Below, in pieces: positions 18,362-28,510 of a stretch of 64,000 nucleotides of DNA; the stretch's first letter is position 1, and the number at the start of each line of letters is the position of its first letter. A model generated the notes under the pieces. The model worked only from the letters and a program-made list of their open reading frames with translations, had not been told where the DNA came from and searched no databases. The stretch comes from Nakazawaea peltata (taxonomy: Eukaryota; Ascomycota; Pichiomycetes; Alaninales; Pachysolenaceae). The stretch spans positions 686,620 through 750,619 of the forward strand of contig BCGQ01000007.1 of the NCBI GenBank assembly GCA_001599355.1, read 5' to 3'. The position numbers were made by a program, and so were the translations under genes.

Positions 18362-18921
18362 TGAACTGATTGATGTGTATAGACTACATATTTGAGGTCT
18401 TGTCACCCGTTTATATATGGTTCCCTGTCCATTTCAATTCCTCCACCCCAATTACCCCCTTCTTGTAAGAAGGGGATCCCTTTCCATTTCGGGAAAAAGT
18501 CTTTCCTAATTCGGAAGATACAATAAACGGCTCAGAAATAAGATGAGTTAAGATCAGCGAGATGTTTCATATTGGACACAGGAATTGAGTTGTATTGAAG
18601 GGAGGGAAGGATCTGAGACTGTCATCTTCCCTTCTCTCGTTTCCTTTCTTCCCCCCTTCTTTTCACTGTCCCGTCCACCCCTCCCGCTCCCCCTTCCTCC
18701 CACTGCCTCCTCCTCTGCCCCCTCTGTCCCTCTGCCTCCACCCCCGATTTTCCCACCAAAAGAGCCGTACAATTGCTGCACCTGCGCATTTCTCCAACGA
18801 TAACTCCTTGCAGCGATAAGGCTGCGCTTCCCAAAAGCTTATTTAACTAGCGGAAGTCGACTGGACAAGAAATTGAAAACGTAAACTAAACACGTAACCA
18901 AGACACATCGTACCGCTCACT
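18362..18921. other. Divergent intergenic region with pyrimidine-rich tract
   Basis: It separates the protease (minus) from FRA1 (plus). Positions 18625-18755 are almost purely C/T on the plus strand, opening spurious Pro/Leu- or Gly/Glu-rich frames. TATATA near 18411-18416 is placed to serve the protease gene. No gene is supported inside. Confidence 0.45.
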
Positions 18922-20994
18922 ATGTCTAGAAGAGTCCATTCACCTGAAAGACGCAGCTCATGTTTACCATTTGCTCGTTTCTTCTCCCCAAATAAGAAAA
19001 GACAAATTGGAACTGGCACTGTTAAGCACCATGACGAGGGTCAACTGGAAAGATTTGACCATTACTTAGAGGACTATGATGATGAAGATTTGGATTATGA
19101 AGAAGATTATGATGATGAGAAGACTTTAAAAGGTGTCCCTATGTCATCCAAAGATTCTTCAATGTATGCTAAGTTCGATTCTAGTAGTAGATTGAAACTG
19201 TTGAGGAAATTGATGGTTGAGCATGAGATTGGTGTCTATATTATCCCCTCTGAGGATGAACACCAAAGTGAATATACTGCTACCAAAGACCATAGAAGAC
19301 AGTATATCTCTGGATTCACCGGATCGGCTGGTATTGCCGTTGTTAGTGTCAATAATCTGGACACTTTGTCTGGAGAAGCTCTGTTATCAACTGATGGTCG
19401 TTATTATTTACAAGCTGAACAACAATTGGATTCTAATTGGCAATTATTGAAACAGACAGTTCCTTCTAACCCAACTTGGCAACAATGGGCTATTATGAAA
19501 CTGAAAGCTAGTTCTTTCAGTAGTACTATCTCTATAGATCCTAAATTGGTCAACAATAAGAATGTCCAATGGATCAAGGAGCAATGTAAGGGAGGTCTTA
19601 AGTTCATTCCATTGTTTGAAAACTTGATAGATGTGATCTGGGATCATAATGGTGAGAGACCACTGTGGAATAACCTGCCTATCTACGAGTTACCATTGAA
19701 ATTCAGTGGTGTATCGCTGAATGACAAAATTCAAAATTGTAGGGATATCCTCAAGACCGAAGGTTGTGATGTATTGGTGGTTTCTGCTTTAGATGATATT
19801 GCTTGGCTTTTGAATCTTCGTGGAGATGACGTTATTTTCAATCCTGTCTTCTTCCTGTATGTGATTTTGACAATGGAGTCGGTATTTTTCTTCGTTGACC
19901 CAACTAAAGTAGATGAAGAAACTACGAAATATTTAACTACGGTCAAAGGTTTAATCAGAAAACCATACACTCAATTTTGGACTGATTTAGAGACTTTCAA
20001 ATCCAGTAAAATCATGGGTCCAGGTAACCCTTCTTTAGCTTTAGCAGAGATTGCCAAACCTGTTATCTCCAGATCTATCATCTCCGAATTGAAAAGTTAT
20101 AAAAACGAGGTTGAAATCTCCGGCCAAAAATCACTGCAATTTAAAGATAGTATTGCTTTAGCCCGTTACTTCTCATGGTTAGAATATCAATTGATCGTCA
20201 AAAGTGCCCAATTAACCGAATGGGAACTGCTGGAAAAAAATGAGTACTACAGAACTTTACTCCCCCACTACAAAAGTTTATCATTTGACACCATCTCCAG
20301 TAGTGGAGCAAACGGAGCCATTATCCACTACGCCCCCACCCCTGAAAAAAGTGACATCATCGACCCTGCTAAAGTCTACCTTTGTGACTCCGGTGCGCAG
20401 TACTTAGACGGCACTACAGACATCACAAGAACTATGCATTTCATGAAACCCACCGCAGAACAGATCCGCAACTACACCCTAGTTTTAAAGGGACACCTAC
20501 TGTTAAATATGGAAGTTTTCCTTGAAGGAACTACTGGCGCGCAGTTGGATATCCTCTGCAGAACTCCATTGTGGAAGTACGGCTTGAATTATAACCATGG
20601 TACAGGACATGGGATCGGTAGTTTTTTGAACGTCCACGAGCCTCCTATTTACATCGGGGCCAACGTCGAAGTCAAGCCTGACTGTTTCATCTCGAACGAA
20701 CCTGGGTACTACAAAGATGGTGAATACGGTTTGAGAATCGAGTCGGATATTCTTTGTGTGGAGGTCAAAGATAAGCCGAAATTCAATGAGAAAAAGTTCT
20801 GCGCATTCGAGTACTGCACTAAAGTTCCTTTCTGCCATAAATTGATCGATCCCTCGTTGCTTACTGAGGAGGAGATTCTGTGGGTGAATAATTTTAATTA
20901 TAAGCTCCGTGAGGAATTGATCCCTGTTTTAGATAAGGAATTCGGCGATATTAGGCTGGTAAGATGGCTTCTTAGAGAAACTCAACCTTTATAA
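18922..20994 (+). CDS. FRA1: M24B metallopeptidase, Fra1-like (Xaa-Pro aminopeptidase family)
   Basis: The 690-residue protein has a basic/Ser N-terminus, an acidic stretch of Asp/Glu/Tyr (about residues 45-72), creatinase-type N-terminal domains, and a pita-bread peptidase domain. The dinuclear metal ligands appear intact: DSGAQYLDGTTDITRT (two Asp), NHGTGHGIGSFLNVHEPP (His), SNEPGYY and GLRIESD (two Glu). In S. cerevisiae, Fra1 works with Fra2 and Grx3/4 to signal iron status to Aft1. Its role in a yeast that may use GATA repressors instead is open. The length is somewhat below yeast Fra1 (749). The start is the first ATG. Confidence 0.85.
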   Translation: MSRRVHSPERRSSCLPFARFFSPNKKRQIGTGTVKHHDEGQLERFDHYLEDYDDEDLDYEEDYDDEKTLKGVPMSSKDSSMYAKFDSSSRLKLLRKLMVEHEIGVYIIPSEDEHQSEYTATKDHRRQYISGFTGSAGIAVVSVNNLDTLSGEALLSTDGRYYLQAEQQLDSNWQLLKQTVPSNPTWQQWAIMKLKASSFSSTISIDPKLVNNKNVQWIKEQCKGGLKFIPLFENLIDVIWDHNGERPLWNNLPIYELPLKFSGVSLNDKIQNCRDILKTEGCDVLVVSALDDIAWLLNLRGDDVIFNPVFFLYVILTMESVFFFVDPTKVDEETTKYLTTVKGLIRKPYTQFWTDLETFKSSKIMGPGNPSLALAEIAKPVISRSIISELKSYKNEVEISGQKSLQFKDSIALARYFSWLEYQLIVKSAQLTEWELLEKNEYYRTLLPHYKSLSFDTISSSGANGAIIHYAPTPEKSDIIDPAKVYLCDSGAQYLDGTTDITRTMHFMKPTAEQIRNYTLVLKGHLLLNMEVFLEGTTGAQLDILCRTPLWKYGLNYNHGTGHGIGSFLNVHEPPIYIGANVEVKPDCFISNEPGYYKDGEYGLRIESDILCVEVKDKPKFNEKKFCAFEYCTKVPFCHKLIDPSLLTEEEILWVNNFNYKLREELIPVLDKEFGDIRLVRWLLRETQPL

Positions 20995-21126
20995 TTACAA
21001 GAAGTTAAAATTATCTATTTATTTTAGTTCAATATAAAAGATAAGACATAAGACCGTAATATTTTGAAAAATAGTATTAATGGGTGAGTGAGAGTTCGTA
21101 AAATGGGATGAGTAGATAAACAAAGC

Positions 21127-22284
21127 TTAAGCCGTACTCTTGGCTACTTTTCTATGTTTTAACTTCTCCTCGGTTCCATAGACTCTGTCATCGCTGTCAC
21201 CTTCCAGTTCTCTTCTGATAACCTCCATCTTCTTTACCTGAGTATTCCAAACGTTTTTATCGTTTTTCAGTTTCAGGTCGAATAATTCTTGATCTGGCTT
21301 TCTGTAAGATCCACCTAATCTGTCCCATAAAGTGGTGAATTGACCATAATTATAGTTGAAATACAAATGGTGGATAGTATGACAAGCAGCTCCATTGACT
21401 ACCGGATCATTACTCAAATATTCACCGTCATGAATCATAACGGTCCAGAAGTTGACAAATGTGAATAATAACAAGTACGAAATCTTGTGTAATGGGAAAA
21501 TGAATGGGAACCAATGGTATGGTAACGATTGCAGATATCCGTCAACTGGGTGGAACAGATGTGAAGCAAATGGAGTGCACACAATCCACTTATGATGAGG
21601 TTTGTGTAACAGTTTGTATACAGAAGGCCAGTGTAACCATCTGTGAATAAAGTAAATACCACAATCTGTGAACATGATGAACATTGGTAATTGCCAGAAT
21701 ACCAGCTTCCAACCCCCAGTAGATTCATTGATTCCTAAATATAATTTCGAATATCCCTTTAATTCGGCAAGGAACCATGGGATAGTCAACAAAACCATGA
21801 CTGGAATCAGAGTAGTCAGTTGATGGATTTCTAAAGACATTTGATTCTTCAAATATCTTGGGTGGTTGAACATAGACTTGTCAAAGACAAAGTAATAACT
21901 GAAAGAGGCAACACTGAAATATAAAGCCCATCCAAAAATGGTCATAATAAAGAATAATGAGATCAGTTGTCTCAACATATTACTTCTTGGTAATAAAGAA
22001 GCATAAGTATAAGCCGATTCCGGGAAGAAAATAGGTGGGGAAATACCATAGAGATGTCTAGGCTCAACTTTATCCGTATTCTCAAAGATCTTAGCCATGA
22101 CTCCCTCGTATGATAAAGTCTCCAGCAACAGCTGGTTCTCCACGGCAAACGGACTCGAAGAGTTGCAATTATGGAAATAACGTCTCAAGTTCAAAGGTAA
22201 ATTGTTACCCAAACTGCTTGGGACCAAGGTCGCAAACACTTGGTCAAACAAGTACGTGTCAGCTGCTTCAAGAACTAAATCCAT
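21127..22284 (-). CDS. ERG3: Sterol C-5 desaturase
   Basis: The 385-residue membrane enzyme introduces the C5-C6 double bond in ergosterol synthesis in the ER. The three histidine boxes that bind the di-iron centre are present: HRWLHW, HKPHH (with HHKW) and HTIHH, the last in the family context [15 protein letters not shown]. Four to five hydrophobic segments flank them. The Lys-rich C-terminus ([12 protein letters not shown]) could serve in ER retention. The length matches fungal Erg3 (365-386). The start is the ATG at 22282-22284. Three sterol-response motifs lie upstream. Confidence 0.96.
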   Translation of the reverse strand: MDLVLEAADTYLFDQVFATLVPSSLGNNLPLNLRRYFHNCNSSSPFAVENQLLLETLSYEGVMAKIFENTDKVEPRHLYGISPPIFFPESAYTYASLLPRSNMLRQLISLFFIMTIFGWALYFSVASFSYYFVFDKSMFNHPRYLKNQMSLEIHQLTTLIPVMVLLTIPWFLAELKGYSKLYLGINESTGGWKLVFWQLPMFIMFTDCGIYFIHRWLHWPSVYKLLHKPHHKWIVCTPFASHLFHPVDGYLQSLPYHWFPFIFPLHKISYLLLFTFVNFWTVMIHDGEYLSNDPVVNGAACHTIHHLYFNYNYGQFTTLWDRLGGSYRKPDQELFDLKLKNDKNVWNTQVKKMEVIRRELEGDSDDRVYGTEEKLKHRKVAKSTA

Positions 22285-22597
22285 CGTGTATATCTTATAC
22301 CCACTATATCAAGATTAATCAAATTGGCGGTCCTCGTTTATATAAATATAAACAAACCCTTAGCGAAAAATTTTGTATCAGAGCAAAAAAAAACAAAGGG
22401 GGAAAAATCAGCTTGTTTTGTCGTTTATAAAATGGTGGAGGTGCAGTAGATCAGGGAAGATTGAGAGGCAGACCCGAAAAAGGTAACGAGGGAATAATCG
22501 GAAGATAAAGAGGAGTGTCCTGTGAATTTGAGGTGGGGAGATATCCCTTGACAGTGGTTTATGTTTAGTACCGAGAATTATCCGACCCTGCTTTTTA

Positions 22598-23005
22598 TAT
22601 ACGACCGAGGCCTCTACGATTTTATCAGATCATCTCGGAAAGAGTTGTTCAACTAACAAGACAACTATCTTATCAGTTAGTAGAATTGCGGAGTAGAATT
22701 GATCCAGATCGAACCTCTTATTTGTCCTTTTTCGGACCGGCATCTCGATTCCGGTGATCCCTATCCCTTCTCCTCCGATGCTTTAGGCGCCGTCTAATAA
22801 GAAAATTAAGTTAATCACGTGACTTAGATACTCATCTCCTCGATAGTCGTATCGGCAACTTAAATTTTATATACGAAGATGCAACCGCTCCGAACAAAAA
22901 AAATGTTTATATTTCCTATAACGGATAATTTGTATAATATGGACGACCAATATGGTGAAGGCTCCAACTGATGATGGGGACATCGACGGACGACTAGATC
23001 GTATA
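22598..23005 (-). promoter_or_regulatory. Three TCGTATA sterol-response elements upstream of ERG3
   Basis: TCGTATA is the 7-bp core bound by Upc2/Ecm22 zinc-cluster regulators. It occurs at 22598-22604 and 22870-22876 (both on the ERG3 sense strand, each within TTTTATATACGA on the plus strand) and at 22999-23005 (opposite orientation). A CACGTG box lies at 22817-22822. The TATATAAA near 22337 is probably the ERG3 core promoter. The rest of 22285-23158 shows no gene. Confidence 0.6.
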
Positions 23006-23158
23006 CAAAAATAGTAGCACCAACAGAGAGTATTAACTTACGATTAGCTAGTGCATCAACAGCTGTCTGATCGGATTCGGTGTCAAAATTTCGAATTTAT
23101 GCAGATGGAAAAAAACCTTACGATTACAAGTATGTAGAGATGATGTGATTTTATATCA

Positions 23159-24148
23159 TTAAGTAGATCTAGTGGTTTTGAAATATGAGGTAACCCTTTG
23201 TTCGCCTCCATCATAATATCTCAGCTCCAACTTCTTTTCTAATTCTTCGTAGGATAATCTAGTTTTATCTTCTTTACGGTTTCCTCTCTTTGCAAGATCT
23301 TCTTTCAACCACTTTAACAGCAATGGATGTAATGAGTCTACCTTTGGAATCTTGACCAGCTTCTCTGTCTCTTCAACCTCTTCATCGTACTCTAACAGAC
23401 GTTTCAAAGCTCTAGTTGACAGATCCAGCTCGTCACTTGGAACATAGTTGATCATAGAAATATCGAAATCTTGCAACTTTTGACCTCCAGTGATATGAAT
23501 AATTCTAGTTGGCCAACTCTTGTCTCCATTGTACAGCAGTCCCAAGCCATCAAAAATATGTGTCAGGTATACGACGGTGGCATTTCTTTCGTGAGTTTCA
23601 TTACTTAAAAATTCTAACAACTTACTACGTACAAGAACATCCAAATCAACAGTCACTTCATCGAGTAATAACAAGTCAAAAGGCTTCAACAAACCCATCA
23701 GCAACTGGACACGACGCCTCTCACCATCACTTATCTGGTTCATACGCCATTCAATGTCAATATCCAACATCTCAATCAACTGGTCTCTTCTTTCTGGGAA
23801 CACATCTCCACCAATACTACTCATCAAGACAGTGAAAGGAATATCACGTTTGGTGATCTCATTATTGGCCCATTCAGTACCAAGATAAGTGATAACAGAA
23901 TTCTCAGCATTAGGTTGTCTTCTGTTGTTAAACTGGAATGGGTCGACTCCGTGAAGTAAGATACGTCCCGACTTGATCAATTTCTGTCCAGCGAGGATCT
24001 TAAGCAAGGTCGATTTACCTGCCCCATTAGGACCAATGATCAACACTTTCGACCCCCTTGGGATCGTCATATTAACGTTCAGTAATGCAACCTTCTTCGA
24101 AGGAAAGGCATATGACAAATCTTCAATAACAATAGATGGAGTGCTCAT
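23159..24148 (-). CDS. CAF16: Soluble ABC ATPase, Caf16-like
   Basis: The 329-residue protein has a single nucleotide-binding domain and no membrane segments. Walker A is GPNGAGKST, the signature region is ISDGERRRVQLLMGLL, and Walker B is DLLLLDEVTVDLD, followed by the switch His in TH. The GTEWANNEITKRDIPF and PTRIIHITGGQKL segments match Caf16, a CCR4-NOT-associated factor of unclear mechanism. The C-terminal extension (about 40 residues beyond the 289-residue yeast protein) is charged. The start is the ATG at 24146-24148; the frame upstream has no ATG. Confidence 0.88.
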   Translation of the reverse strand: MSTPSIVIEDLSYAFPSKKVALLNVNMTIPRGSKVLIIGPNGAGKSTLLKILAGQKLIKSGRILLHGVDPFQFNNRRQPNAENSVITYLGTEWANNEITKRDIPFTVLMSSIGGDVFPERRDQLIEMLDIDIEWRMNQISDGERRRVQLLMGLLKPFDLLLLDEVTVDLDVLVRSKLLEFLSNETHERNATVVYLTHIFDGLGLLYNGDKSWPTRIIHITGGQKLQDFDISMINYVPSDELDLSTRALKRLLEYDEEVEETEKLVKIPKVDSLHPLLLKWLKEDLAKRGNRKEDKTRLSYEELEKKLELRYYDGGEQRVTSYFKTTRST

Positions 24149-24447
24149 GTTACTCTCGGTGATCTCTGATCTCTTGTCTTCTTTGCCCCCATCCGCTCCC
24201 AAATATTTTTACTCGATGGCTCCCAGCCAAGTTTTTCTTTGCCCTTTGAAGCGCTCGGAAAAAATTGGCCAGCCCCGCAGGAATAAGCGAGGGCAGAGAG
24301 CCAACCGACCCAGACTGACTGGATCAACCTACCATCAAGACAGGGCCACATCGACTACAGGTGATTTGAAAAAAAAGTACCATCAGCTTTCTATACATAC
24401 ATAAAAATTTCAAGAAAACAAAACTAGTATAAAATTGATCGTTTAAA

Positions 24448-25446
24448 TCATTCAATTAAAGGCCTTATATCTTGACCTTTGAATTGCAGACCTTCAATTT
24501 TCAATTCATCAAAAACAGGCAAATGCATTCCCTGAACGGAATCCACACGTTCAACAGGACTATAAACTAAGATCTTGGCTAATAAATCTGTCAATTCTGG
24601 GTCGTAATTGTTTTTGAAAACCTTGTGTAATGGAATTGATTTAATCGGAGGGAAAGTATGTTCCATGTATTCTGGGTTCATCTTACTGATATCTTCTGGG
24701 GTAGGAGTACCCAATACTTTAATGATCTCAACCAATTGATCGATCCCACTTTCTCCAGGGAACATTGGTTGTCCCAAGATCATTTCCAGTATCACACATC
24801 CAGCAGACCATAAATCAATCTTGGTGGTATAGTTAGTTGCTCCAAAGATTAATTCGGGAGCTCTATAATAACGTGAGCAAATATATGAAACGTTAGGTTC
24901 TTGTGGATTTAATATCTTGGCGGAACCAAAATCACATAATTTCAATACACCAGTTTCTGGATTCACCAACAAATTATGTGGTTTTATATCACGATGACAG
25001 ATGCCCAATGAATGGATATACTCCAACGATCTCAATAATTGATAGGAGTAGAGCTTTATTTCCAATAATGGCATGTTCAACTTCCTTGTTGTATAAAAAT
25101 GAGATGCTCTGTATAATGTTTCAGGAACAAAGTCCAATACCAAATTGAGATACAATTCATCGTTGGGAGTATGCTGATAAAAGTAGTATTTTAAGTCAAC
25201 TACATTCTTATGTTTCAATACTTTCATGATCAGCAACTCTCTGTTTTTGAAACGTTTATCTTGTAATACCCTTTTGATAGCCACCTGTTCCTCTGATGGC
25301 ACCAATTTACTCTTGAATACCATACCAAATGATCCATGGCCCACCATAGAATATTGGGTATAGGTTATTGTTTTCTTCTCTCCAGTATGTCCATCTTCGA
25401 CTTCCTGTGTCACTAAGTCTACACCATTGTTTATTTGGTCAGCCAT
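24448..25446 (-). CDS. GSK3-family serine/threonine kinase (Rim11/Mck1/Mrk1 type)
   Basis: The 332-residue protein is essentially just a kinase domain. The glycine loop is GHGSFGMVF, the catalytic lysine is in [17 protein letters not shown], the catalytic loop is [10 protein letters not shown], the metal site is DFGSAK, and the activation loop has the conserved tyrosine in [13 protein letters not shown]. The C-lobe CMGC insert ([25 protein letters not shown]) is typical of GSK3. Yeast members act in meiosis entry, stress response and calcineurin signalling. The family member cannot be fixed. It is short at the C-terminus compared with mammalian GSK3. Confidence 0.93.
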   Translation of the reverse strand: MADQINNGVDLVTQEVEDGHTGEKKTITYTQYSMVGHGSFGMVFKSKLVPSEEQVAIKRVLQDKRFKNRELLIMKVLKHKNVVDLKYYFYQHTPNDELYLNLVLDFVPETLYRASHFYTTRKLNMPLLEIKLYSYQLLRSLEYIHSLGICHRDIKPHNLLVNPETGVLKLCDFGSAKILNPQEPNVSYICSRYYRAPELIFGATNYTTKIDLWSAGCVILEMILGQPMFPGESGIDQLVEIIKVLGTPTPEDISKMNPEYMEHTFPPIKSIPLHKVFKNNYDPELTDLLAKILVYSPVERVDSVQGMHLPVFDELKIEGLQFKGQDIRPLIE

Positions 25447-26197
25447 GTTGTTCTAACGATAAATGCAGTGCCTTTCAGATTTAGTTCAGTCAACGTATGT
25501 CTAATATTTCCNCCCGGTTCTCTCCACTGTCTCGGTTCTTCAGTTCACCCGACTTTTTTTCTCCAACTTTTTCAGCTCAATTCCAAAGCAAAAAAAAAAA
25601 AAATGACAGGATTTAAGGAGAGCAAGTGAATGGTGGGATGATTCGAATGTGGGAATGAAAAGTCGGTACAGATTCAGATGTTATCTATATGTTTGTAGGC
25701 TCGAAAGATACTCTCACAAAACACAATATAACTCGCTATTCCACTGTATTCGTTGGTTCTATCACGACACCTCCAAGTCAGCTCCTCTCCATATAATAAA
25801 AATTATAAACAAAAAAACAAAATTGGTACCAAATGATGCAAAAAAAAAAAAAAAAGAATAAAACTATGAGGGGGAAAAATAAATAAGGAGAAAAGAAAGC
25901 AACAAAGTGACGGTGGTCAAATTCAGGAATTGGAGCATCTGCACCCCACCTTGAGGTGACTATATGCGGAGCATCTGAGTGGACCGGGTCATATCCGAAA
26001 GCCACTAATTCCAGCTCGGAATCGTAAATGTCCTTCAAATGTAAGAAACCAGATTTTATACTACTCTTCTCCAGATTTTATCCAGCCTTTCCTTCCTCTT
26101 CGCCATCTTCTCTTCTCTTGTGCTTCCCTTGGTCCCACATTAAATCTGGAGAGTGTTCCTATTTGCACGGGAAAATCACTGCAGATTGCCCCCGGTG
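25447..26197. other. Intergenic region with an N base and a structured stretch
   Basis: An ambiguous base is at 25512. Poly(A) runs occur at 25589-25602 and near 25840-25854. From 25920 to 26040 the sequence is unusually pairing-rich (see findings): a direct repeat GGAGCATCTG, a CACCT-TG-AGGTG hairpin and a closing GGAATT/AATTCC pair. The minus strand there is open as a protein-like frame but lacks ATG. I cannot say whether it is an RNA, an exon or neither. Confidence 0.35.
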
Positions 26198-26938
26198 TTA
26201 GCGAAAAAAATAATGACAGAAAATTTTCTGGGGAAAGCCGTAAAGGGGGAAAAAAAGAGCCAAGCTCGTCCTAAAAGAGATGAAAAAGCCGTGAAAGTCT
26301 GCTTTCGGAGGTGGATAAATCAGACATGTTAAATTGTTGACTTGAACTAAAATCCGAGTTAGTACACATACATTGTAAAAATTCAACTTACCATCTTGAT
26401 TTGTAGCTCCATTCATCTTATAGTCGGCGAGTAACTTCTCAACTGGCTTTCTATAAGTAGGTTTCTTTTGGATTATTCCACGATTACTCTTTGATCTCTC
26501 GTTTGTCTCGCTATTATTGCTCAAGACTCTCTCTATACTAATACTTATGTTACTTCTGAGCTTCTGAAATCTCTTTTTAGGTGTAGGTTCTGTAGCTGAA
26601 GTTACCTTTGACTTTTTTGTTTGGGGAAGAGCCAGTGGCTTAGGTTTTGGCTTGGATGCGTTCGTATAGATTGGATACTTGCCAACTAAATTATGGATTT
26701 CAGCCTTAGTTAATGTTATATCCTCAATGTGACAGACTTTTAAACCGCCTAACTTCTCCTCCAAAGACAGCAGCTTGTCAGGAATTTTTTTGGTATCTTG
26801 GCTATGAGTGCTTGTGTTGGTGCTGGTGCTTGAGCCGTTGGTACAGCTATTTCCGGAACTCTCTGAAAGTCTTTGTGGCACTTGTGTACTGGTTGAAGTA
26901 CCGATCTTCGATCCTCTGTTAAAAATTACCGAAGTCAC
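26198..26938 (-). CDS. Unrecognised basic protein without an ATG start; intron near its 3' end
   Basis: The minus-strand frame is open from 26938. It reads like a real protein: a Ser/Thr-rich N-terminus, LSLEEKLGGLKVCHIEDITL, KPKPKPLALPQTKKSK, then a Lys/Arg/Ser-rich part. No ATG occurs until the codon at about 26415, and an in-frame TAA lies a few codons upstream of the GTG at 26936-26938. That GTG has the context AAGGTGA, one base from the AAGATG context common to other starts here. An intron (26347-26391, 45 nt: GTAAGT, TACTAAC, TTTTAG) interrupts the end in frame. The tail after it is poorly protein-like. The function is unknown. Confidence 0.5.
   Translation of the reverse strand: MTSVIFNRGSKIGTSTSTQVPQRLSESSGNSCTNGSSTSTNTSTHSQDTKKIPDKLLSLEEKLGGLKVCHIEDITLTKAEIHNLVGKYPIYTNASKPKPKPLALPQTKKSKVTSATEPTPKKRFQKLRSNISISIERVLSNNSETNERSKSNRGIIQKKPTYRKPVEKLLADYKMNGATNQDGKLNFYNVCVLTRILVQVNNLTCLIYPPPKADFHGFFISFRTSLALFFPLYGFPQKIFCHYFFR
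26347..26391 (-). other. 45-nt intron in the ATG-less gene
   Basis: On the minus strand the donor GTAAGT begins at 26391, the branch site TACTAAC covers 26364-26358, and the acceptor TTTTAG ends at 26347. The length is a multiple of three, so both spliced and unspliced messages stay in frame. The signals match the THG1 and NIP30-domain gene introns. Confidence 0.75.
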
Positions 26939-28215
26939 CTTGAATAAAGTTATCTCAAATTAATACTTGGACTTGCTTCTTCTGTGATCTTGTCGAATAT
27001 ACTTAATAGCACGCTTCTCAATCACTTAATATCTCAGATAGCAAAACGAAGTGGCTATTCAATTCTGTTGTCTTGTGTATTCTCAATAATTCTGATCCCT
27101 CAAGTAGAGCCCTATTTCTGGTTGCCGTTGAATGAACAGGAAAAAGTCACAAGGCGCCGATAAAAAATCTCGAGTACAGAAAATTTTATAGCCGTGAAAA
27201 GACGAAGGTGAACGAAAAAAATATTTTGGGGAAGAAATCTCACTAAGGTCAGAAAGTGGACTTGTATAAGTATAAATACAAGAGTGGAGTAGATTGTGGA
27301 GAAGATCTTTACAGGGACAGTTTGCTTTGTGTGGGCAATATTATTCCTCGCTTATTATGCGGAGATTTGCTACAAGCGTAGCAGGTTATCCATGCGGATG
27401 ATCCCTTATGAAAGTATGACTGTTGGAGTCCGAGCTAAGTCTAACCGAAGCGAGGAAGAAGTGTGCTATCGCAAAACAATTATGTGGTCATCAATTCTCA
27501 CTGCAAAAATCTAAGTAAAAACAATAAGTGACGACAGAAAAAAAAATGTGTCACGGTATTATCTGCATAACTTAGCAAGGGATCACGGCTTTCTCGATTC
27601 GCTACAGCGCCGTGTTCTCAAAAATTAAGCTTGCTGCAGAATTAAATTGTGGGGTAATCTCTGGCTCAACTAGAGGAAAAAATCTTTATTATAATCTTAG
27701 CAGTGTATCATTTTTTGTGTAAGAGTATTTTAACCTTGATCTCAGCACCTTACAGTTTGAGAAAATTAATCGAAGATAGTAGAGGTGTCTTAGTTGAGAT
27801 AAACGCTACGATGATACAGCTTTAAATTAATAATACAACTTATCACAATCAATAGGAATCTTTATGTGTTCAGATTCTGAAAAGGATTTTACAATAGAAG
27901 ATCAAATTTTTCTTTGATCGGATTTCTCAAAATGAAATATAACAAATATATCTTCTATCTTTAAGAGGAAGAAAAATGAAGAGTTGAAAGCTCCAGATCA
28001 ATCAAACAAATTCATAACTATGCTGAACCTCTATCATCTCCTACTCCGAATAGCTTGAACAAGCTATAATCATCAACCGCATTTTGGATAAGCTTTGAAT
28101 TCATACGCAGATTACGATTTGAATGAGGCAGCCCCAGTTTTCTTCTCTAAGCAGTAATTTTCAATTTTTTTCGCGCACTCTTAGGAAAATATTTATTAAT
28201 TTCACACATAGAAGC
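26939..28215. other. 1.3-kb intergenic region upstream of tRNA-Val
   Basis: Opposed TATA-like elements occur near 27183-27190 (TATAAAATTT, minus strand) and 27269-27277 (TATAAATA, plus). A hairpin CACGGC/GCCGTG lies at about 27584-27613 and a perfect inverted repeat TAGCTTG-AA-CAAGCTA at 28051-28066. Only short frames are present (a 41-codon one from the ATG at 27391). No gene or mobile element is recognised. Confidence 0.4.
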
Positions 28216-28289
28216 GGTCTTGTAGTGTAGTGGTTCATCACGTCTCGTTTACACCGAGAAGATCGTGGGTTCGAACCCCACCTGGGCCT
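28216..28289 (+). tRNA. tRNA-Val (anticodon TAC)
   Basis: A cloverleaf can be drawn. Acceptor GGTCTTG pairs with CTGGGCC (one U-U mismatch, two G-U). The D arm holds the A box TAGTGTAGTGG. The anticodon stem TCTCG/CGAGA frames loop TTTACAC with anticodon TAC at 28250-28252. The T arm GTGGG-TTCGAAC-CCCAC holds the B box GGTTCGAACCC. There is no intron. The discriminator would be U rather than the usual A, and the acceptor stem is weak, so it may be divergent or partly decayed. The D-arm sequence closely resembles eukaryotic Val tRNAs. Confidence 0.85.
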
Positions 28290-28317
28290 TTAACGCAGTT
28301 AAAGAACAAAACACTTC

Positions 28318-28334
28318 TTTTTTTTTTTTTTTTT
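28318..28334 (+). terminator. Pol III poly(T) terminator of tRNA-Val
   Basis: A run of 17 T residues lies about 30 bases after the tRNA 3' end. The T3 directly after the mature end is too short to stop pol III, so this is the first effective terminator. Confidence 0.8.
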
Positions 28335-28510
28335 ACAAAAATCACCCCCTTTGGTAGGGGAGATGATGGGGGCAACCATAACGGAAAAAAACCAAACAGC
28401 AACACTCACAAGTACTGCTAGACCCATATACACCATCTAATAACTATTAAGCTTTATTTTTATAAATTCTAAAGAAAAAGAAAAAGATTATTTAAATATA
28501 AAATGCGATT

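Noticed and set aside
22678-23041. Possible 5'UTR intron of ERG3 (GTAAGT at 23041, TACTAAC at 22684 on the minus strand)
   Set aside because: TATATAAA near 22337 and the sterol motifs place the promoter downstream of this, so the signals look coincidental.
22965-23070. TGATGA and CTGA resembling a box C/D snoRNA
   Set aside because: No terminal stem brackets the boxes and no rRNA-complementary guide was recognised.
27296-27514. Plus-strand frame with a hydrophobic start after a TATAAATA motif
   Set aside because: The hydrophobic part precedes the first ATG (27391). The ATG-started remainder is 41 codons with no features.
27810-27900. GATGATA and CTGA resembling a box C/D snoRNA
   Set aside because: No terminal stem and no recognisable guide.
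28050-28067. Perfect inverted repeat TAGCTTG-AA-CAAGCTA
   Set aside because: An isolated short hairpin without a neighbouring transcript end or repeat partner; noted only in the intergenic entry.
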